In this document: one piece after another, positions 24,603-29,375 of the stretch
How the letters are laid out: the number at the start of each line of letters is the position of its first letter
How positions within the stretch are numbered: position 1 is the stretch's first letter
NCBI GenBank assembly: GCA_964461135.1
Contig: CAYWTB010000056.1
Location: 1 to 29,375 of the forward strand
From: RQOF01 sp964461135
GTDB lineage: Bacteria; Calditrichota; Calditrichia; RBG-13-44-9
Length of the DNA: 29,375 bases
Direction of reading: 5' to 3'
Notes under the pieces: model-generated
The model's input: the letters and a program-made list of their open reading frames with translations, nothing else
Databases searched by the model: none
What the model was told of the DNA's origin: nothing
Position numbers and translations under genes: made by a program

Positions 24603-25265
24603 ATGGAAATGACTAAAAAACCACAGGTAGAAATTACAGGACTGGAAGCCAGGTACTACGACTCTTTAATGAACATGATTACCTTTCGCAGTTATGAGTC
24701 TTTCATCCGCCGGGCAATAAATGATGTCCCGGTTAATCCTGAAGATGTTGTAATGGATTTGGGTGCGGGCACAGGCAAAAATGCCGGATTAATGTTGATG
24801 AAAATGAACGAGAAAGCAAAAATATATGCTATAGAAATTGGGGAGGTAATGCGACAGCAATTGGCTGAAAGACAGGCTCGCGATCCAAGAATAATTATCC
24901 TGAATCAACGAATTGAAGAACCCTTCTTGTTGCCTGAACCGGCTACTCTCACGTTTATGTCATTTGTTATTCATGGGCTAAAACAGGAGATTCGCCTGAA
25001 AGCTATCCAAAATGTATATAATAACCTGGCAGACAATGGCCGTTTCTGTATATTGGATTATAATCATTTTAACGTAAGTGATGCCCCCTGGTATGTCAGG
25101 TTTGGTATTCGCCGGATCGAATGCGAAACTACTGAGGATTTCATTTTAAGAGACTGGAGTACAATCTTACAGGTGTATGGGTATACAGATTTTATTACTC
25201 ACACCTATTTAAAAGGATATATCAGATTACTTTGTTGCCGGAAGAGTTCCCTAAATCATACCTGA
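24603..25265 (+). CDS. Class I SAM-dependent methyltransferase
   Basis: 220 residues. The SAM-binding motif I is VVMDLGAGTGKNAG (~55-68), then the acidic end of strand 2 in IYAIEIGE (~88), and motif IV-like LTFMSFVIHGLKQE (~120) and RFCILDYNHF (~150). The overall form resembles UbiE/MenG-type small-molecule methyltransferases, but no quinone gene is nearby, so the substrate is unknown. The C-terminus has two adjacent Cys (RLLCCRKSS). The start could be ATG 24603 or ATG 24609; GGAAAG lies just before the first. Confidence 0.88.
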   Translation: MEMTKKPQVEITGLEARYYDSLMNMITFRSYESFIRRAINDVPVNPEDVVMDLGAGTGKNAGLMLMKMNEKAKIYAIEIGEVMRQQLAERQARDPRIIILNQRIEEPFLLPEPATLTFMSFVIHGLKQEIRLKAIQNVYNNLADNGRFCILDYNHFNVSDAPWYVRFGIRRIECETTEDFILRDWSTILQVYGYTDFITHTYLKGYIRLLCCRKSSLNHT

Positions 25266-25559
25266 ATATGTTAAATCAATTTTACATCATAAAATTAGAA
25301 TTTCTCCACATTAAAATCCCGACCCTCTAACCCACCTTTTCACAGATTTATTTTATTTTAGGAAAAACTACATTTTTTTTCTATATTTTAAGTTGGTTTA
25401 AACTATGTGATAAAATTGACCGTCTGAAAAGAATCTTCTATGTCTTTGATTTTTAAATATGTGACTTATCTCCCACTGCTGAAATTACTATCAGCTAATT
25501 TTAAACCAATCAGTTGAATGATTAAACCTGTTAAGCAGTAAACGTAATAGAGTCTTTTA

Positions 25560-28412
25560 ATGACCTGGAAAATTAAGATTGAACAGCTGGCGTCGTTGCT
25601 CGAAAAAATCCCCCACCCTCAGTCTTTTGACAGAGAGAAAGGTGTATATCAACCGTATTTTGTACTTGAAATTCGTCCCGCCAACTGGGAGATCATCCCT
25701 TTTGCTGAATATACCCGACTGGATGGAGTGGCAGGTAAGGAAATTCGTCTGAATTATCAGCTTCTGGAAAGTCAGAAAGTGAACATTAACCAGGATGAAC
25801 TAAACCTCCTTTCATACCTGCTGTCCTTTAATCATTATGATACCAGGCGTATATTTATGTATGGTCAGCCTGTAGGTTTTCTTCTGGACTGGTTGAGAGG
25901 TAGTCATATCAAAATCAGAAAAAGTGAAGTAAAAACATTTAAACTCGTAGAAATTGCAGAAGAAACCGGAAATATTGCATTGGGTATTTTTAAGGAAAAG
26001 GATGAGTATATCTTGCAGCCCATTATCGTCTATCCGGATCATACGGTGTTCATTGATGGCCCTGTTGAAGTACTGACCGCAAATCCTATATATTTATTAT
26101 ATAAGAATACTCTTTTCCGGGTGGATTCACGAATGCCGGCGTTTTTCTGGATTAATTTTTTTCGCATACAACAGAAAATTATGATTCCGCAGGATGAAAT
26201 TAAAGAATTTATTGCCTCTTTTATTTATAAAATTGTCCCGGCTTTGGATTGGAAAAGCCTGCAGGAACATCTTAAAGTTTATGAATTACCACTTACTTCC
26301 ACCAGGACTTACCTGTTCGAACGTGCCGGACAATTCAGTGTTGAGGTTAAATTTATTTACCGTAACATCGAATTTCCTGCATATCCGACCTCTGAACATT
26401 CACTGGCTTCTAAGGAAAATTACCTTTTTATTGTTAAAAGAGATGCCGAACAGGAAACTGTCATTAGAAGGTTACTTCATACTCATGGATTACTCTATAT
26501 CCAGCATCACTGGCAAATTGATCCTCAATACCAGGTTCTTGACTGGCTGCGGTTAATGGCCCCGAAGTTGGCTGCTCAGAAAAATATGGAGGTGATCGGT
26601 GAAGATCAACTGAAACGTCATCGACTGAAAAGGGGGCAACCTGAACTGGCAGTGAAAATAAAAAGCGAGGATGGCTGGTTTCGTTTTGAATATCAATTGC
26701 TGCTGAAGGGAAATTCATTAAAAATTCCAAATATCCGGGAGTTGATTGTTTTTAATAAAAAATATGTTAAGATTGATGAGAATATTCACATTTTTTTCGG
26801 TGAAGAGTTATCAGAACGCATTATTAAGTTTCTGGATCTCGCAGGCCATTCAAGATCTCAGGGCTCAGAAAAATTCAGTTTTGCTTCTTTCCCTCTGGTT
26901 GATGCATTAGTGAACCTGGCAGATAATGTAAAAGTAGATGATAGTTATAGAGAGTGGGAAAGTAAATATAAAAATTTCAACACCATACAATCAGTACCAT
27001 TAAGCAAGGAGTTTAAAGGCACATTACGAGATTATCAAAAAATAGGGCTGGATTGGCTCTCTTTCCTTCAGCAGTTTCACCTGGGCGGCATTCTGGCAGA
27101 TGACATGGGTCTGGGTAAAACGATTCAGGTTATTGCTCTTTTATTGAATTTTAAACAGGTTAATACTAAAACTGCGGCCACCTTAATAGTTGTTCCCTTA
27201 ACAGTTATATTCAACTGGGAAAACGAAATAAAACGTTTTGCTCCATCTTTGAAAGTCCTCAGTTATCGGGGACAAAAATCCGAACGTGAAGAAATGGCGA
27301 AGAATTTCCATTTGAATGATGTTGTTCTTATGAGTTATGGAATTTTACTTCAGGATCAGCACCTTCTTAATAAAATTAAATGGAATTATGTTATTCTGGA
27401 TGAATCCCAGAAAATAAAAAATCCCCTCACAAAAACGTACCAGGCTGTAGAAAGTCTTCAATCGGATCAAAGATTATGCCTTACTGGCACACCGGTGGAA
27501 AATTCAGTAGCGGACCTGTGGTCTCAGTTTAATTTTCTGAATCCCGGAATGCTCGGAAATTTGAAACAATTTGAATATAGATTTGGCAGAAACGGGCATG
27601 AGGGAACGGAACACCATGAATTACTGCAAAAGATGATTCATCCCTTTGTTTTAAGACGCAAAAAAGAGGATGTCCTCTCAGAATTACCAGAAAGAACGGA
27701 TATCCTTCAGCTGGTTGAAATGACCGAAAAACAACAGCAAATTTATCAAAAATGGGTTGAATATTATCGCAATAATATTTTTCAATATATAGAGCGAGAG
27801 GGAATATCAAAAAGTAGGCTCAAAATTTTCGAAGCCCTGACGTATCTAAGACAATTAGCTTGTCATCCTGCAATTTTCGATTCGACTATTGACCCCATGG
27901 ATTCCGGGAAATTCCAGCTATTGGAAGAAATGCTGGAGGAAATATTACAGGAAGGGCATAAGGTACTGGTTTTTTCCCAATTTGTTCGTTTTCTGGGAAT
28001 AGCGCGGAATATATTGATAAATAAAGAATGGCCGTTTGAATACCTGGATGGGAGTACTCGTAACCGGGAAAAAGCAGTACGTAATTTTCAGGAAAATCCA
28101 AATGTTCAAATTTTTCTGATATCCCTCAAAGCCGGGGGATTGGGATTAAATTTAACGGCAGCAGATTATGTCATCCATCTGGATCCATGGTGGAATCCTG
28201 CAGTAGAGCAACAAGCCACTGATCGTGTACACCGCATGGGACAGAAAAACCGGGTATTTGTTTATAAATATATCGTTAAAAATTCGGTAGAAGAAAAAAT
28301 CCTGGAATTGCAGGAAAAGAAGAAAAAACTTTCAGATCACCTGATTCAATCGGAAAAAAATATGGTCAGGGACCTGACAATGGAAGATCTTGAACTTATA
28401 TTTCAGAAATAA
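25560..28412 (+). CDS. Snf2/Rad54-family DNA-dependent ATPase
   Basis: 950 residues. The C-terminal half is a complete Snf2 motor: motif I DDMGLGKT (~514), Ia LIVVPLTVIFNWENE, motif II DESQ (~613, where many have DEAQ or DEGH), III LTGTPVENSVADLWSQFNFL (~640), IV KVLVFSQF, V LISLKAGGLGLNLTAADYVI and VI QQATDRVHRMGQ (~883). The N-terminal ~480 residues are an uncharacterised region with repeated beta-strand patterns and no SWIM-type Cys/His cluster that I can see. Such proteins move on double-stranded DNA and displace bound proteins such as RNA polymerase. No methyltransferase, nuclease or DISARM-like partner is adjacent, so a housekeeping role is more likely than defence. The ribosome site is weak. 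Confidence 0.93.
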   Translation: MTWKIKIEQLASLLEKIPHPQSFDREKGVYQPYFVLEIRPANWEIIPFAEYTRLDGVAGKEIRLNYQLLESQKVNINQDELNLLSYLLSFNHYDTRRIFMYGQPVGFLLDWLRGSHIKIRKSEVKTFKLVEIAEETGNIALGIFKEKDEYILQPIIVYPDHTVFIDGPVEVLTANPIYLLYKNTLFRVDSRMPAFFWINFFRIQQKIMIPQDEIKEFIASFIYKIVPALDWKSLQEHLKVYELPLTSTRTYLFERAGQFSVEVKFIYRNIEFPAYPTSEHSLASKENYLFIVKRDAEQETVIRRLLHTHGLLYIQHHWQIDPQYQVLDWLRLMAPKLAAQKNMEVIGEDQLKRHRLKRGQPELAVKIKSEDGWFRFEYQLLLKGNSLKIPNIRELIVFNKKYVKIDENIHIFFGEELSERIIKFLDLAGHSRSQGSEKFSFASFPLVDALVNLADNVKVDDSYREWESKYKNFNTIQSVPLSKEFKGTLRDYQKIGLDWLSFLQQFHLGGILADDMGLGKTIQVIALLLNFKQVNTKTAATLIVVPLTVIFNWENEIKRFAPSLKVLSYRGQKSEREEMAKNFHLNDVVLMSYGILLQDQHLLNKIKWNYVILDESQKIKNPLTKTYQAVESLQSDQRLCLTGTPVENSVADLWSQFNFLNPGMLGNLKQFEYRFGRNGHEGTEHHELLQKMIHPFVLRRKKEDVLSELPERTDILQLVEMTEKQQQIYQKWVEYYRNNIFQYIEREGISKSRLKIFEALTYLRQLACHPAIFDSTIDPMDSGKFQLLEEMLEEILQEGHKVLVFSQFVRFLGIARNILINKEWPFEYLDGSTRNREKAVRNFQENPNVQIFLISLKAGGLGLNLTAADYVIHLDPWWNPAVEQQATDRVHRMGQKNRVFVYKYIVKNSVEEKILELQEKKKKLSDHLIQSEKNMVRDLTMEDLELIFQK

Positions 28413-28859
28413 ATCCAAAAAATAACTAATCCCTTTGTGAAATTGAATTTTTCTATCCCCCTTCTAACCTGCCTGTGGAAATTCCTGTCAAAAATAAAAA
28501 TATCATAATTAAGGCATAATGTTTTACTGATACTTTGATTGGAAGTCAGCAAAAAACACACAGCATTTTTTGCCGGACATTTATAAATAAAGTTTAAACA
28601 GGACTTACATTCGTCTGCTCAGATAATTTCCGATTTATATATGTTAATTCAGGATAACCATACTTTGAAACATTTTTTGCAATCTATACAGTTTCAGGTA
28701 TTTCGATGAATTTTGAATGGACTTGGTCGGCTGAGGCCACCCAACAGGGCTCCAAAAGAAAACAAATATTGACACCAGAAATATGGTATTAGAAATGTCA
28801 ATAGGATAAGTATAAATATTGTCCAGAAGGTAGGGGATGTGATATCTCAAGGGAAAATT
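28413..28859 (+). other. Intergenic region, nothing recognised
   Basis: AT-rich with frequent stops in all frames. Short minus-strand ORFs here (28644-28850, 28798-29001) lack ribosome sites and family features. No terminator for the Snf2 gene is evident. Confidence 0.5.
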
Positions 28860-29159
28860 TTAGCATTTTAATTTCTGAAAACCTGTATAAGGGCGGTAAA
28901 TGAATAGATATATATCCTTTAAACTCATCTGATAGAATACCGCAAAAATTAAGAATGACATTAGCGGATCTTTGAGACGGCGGAGCGGGAAATCCAACCA
29001 TCCGGGTGTTTTTAAGTACCGGTCAAATTTTCTGGAGTGAAAATTCTTTAGAATATCAGAAATTTCACGAATAGGTACAAAATTCCGATCCTGTTTGGTG
29101 GCCACATAAAGTGCCGCTCCAAATCCATAATCACATGTTTTAGAATGTGTAATATTAAC
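28860..29159 (-). pseudogene. Broken Rrf2-family transcription regulator
   Basis: From 29159 down, the minus strand reads NITHSKTCDYGFGAALYVAT and then KQDRNFVPIREISDIL, the unmistakable N-terminus of Rrf2/IscR-type winged-helix regulators. The start codon position is GTT, not ATG, and the frame is open upstream only to a TGA at 29184-29186 with no ATG. After ISDIL the recognition helix ('SFHFLTKILQ.L...G.L') is only faintly visible (KNFHSRKFDRYLKTPGWLD), two or three residues short. The wing and the Fe-S Cys cluster cannot be found in any clear frame. The gene looks inactivated by small deletions and loss of its start. Confidence 0.75.
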
Positions 29160-29375
29160 ACCTGTATTTATGATTAGACTGTCTCATATGTAATTTGCTT
29201 GGTTTAAACATTCAGTTTTCATTTAAAATTTTCAGATTATTAAATACCAGCAAACAAAATCCATGCTTGTCGGTTCAGGTTATGAATAAAATATAATAAT
29301 TGGACCTCTGGTATAAAAAGGGCTCTTCACAATAATGCATACCTGAACTCGTAAAAGATTACAAGTAATCCATCT

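Noticed and set aside
25560..28412. Snf2 gene as the core of a phage-defence island (DISARM-like or BREX-like)
   Set aside because: No methyltransferase of DNA type, PLD nuclease, DUF1998 or other defence gene is adjacent; the small methyltransferase upstream looks like a small-molecule enzyme and is 294 bases away.

Overview
The window is an AT-rich bacterial chromosome segment, probably from the FCB superphylum (Calditrichaeota, Marinimicrobia, KSB1, Ignavibacteria or a neighbour). The main clue is a subtilase ending in a Por-type (T9SS-like) sorting signal of the 'NYPNPFNP' kind. A second sorting-domain fragment lies nearby, and a PorV/FadL-like barrel sits with a lipoprotein and a TPR protein. 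There are no prophage, IS or CRISPR signals. The phylum assignment is inference.

Layout. Positions 1-4.5 kb hold a secreted S8 protease (-), an EamA transporter (-) and a decayed sorting-domain remnant (+). 4.5-11.5 kb is all on the minus strand: glyA between two hairpin terminators, a lipoprotein/barrel/TPR operon, and a glutamine synthetase. 11.7-16.6 kb is mixed: a Tudor-like small protein, a cyclase-family hydrolase with a frameshifted C-terminus, a YciB-like/Nudix fusion, a HAD phosphatase plus small ORF, a Cys-rich small protein and an ABC ATPase without a permease. 16.7-17.2 kb is a ferritin-like diiron protein. 17.3-20.8 kb (-) is a Na+-pumping acyl-CoA decarboxylase operon: carboxyltransferase, gamma, biotin carrier, beta. 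21.6-25.3 kb holds proline dehydrogenase, a ferredoxin, tRNA-Ile(CAU), a coiled-coil zinc-ribbon protein, RNase P RNA and a methyltransferase. 25.6-28.4 kb is a large Snf2-family ATPase. The right end is gene-poor and carries a broken Rrf2-type regulator.

The main theme is gene damage. The protease reading frame stops inside its sorting domain. The cyclase and the biotin carrier each look one base short in a C-run near the 3' end. The decarboxylase beta subunit has two in-frame stops and has lost the conserved Asp of its GGADGPT motif. The gamma subunit has an in-frame TGA between its best ribosome site and its membrane helix. The Rrf2 gene lacks a start codon and loses register after its first helices. 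The carboxyltransferase, GlyA, GS, proline dehydrogenase and Snf2 frames are clean. The lesions could be real decay of a Na+ pump or assembly error; checks are given per finding.

Other points of interest are the YciB-like/Nudix fusion, the Cys-rich small protein, and a possible leader ORF that runs through a perfect terminator hairpin just ahead of the zinc-ribbon gene.
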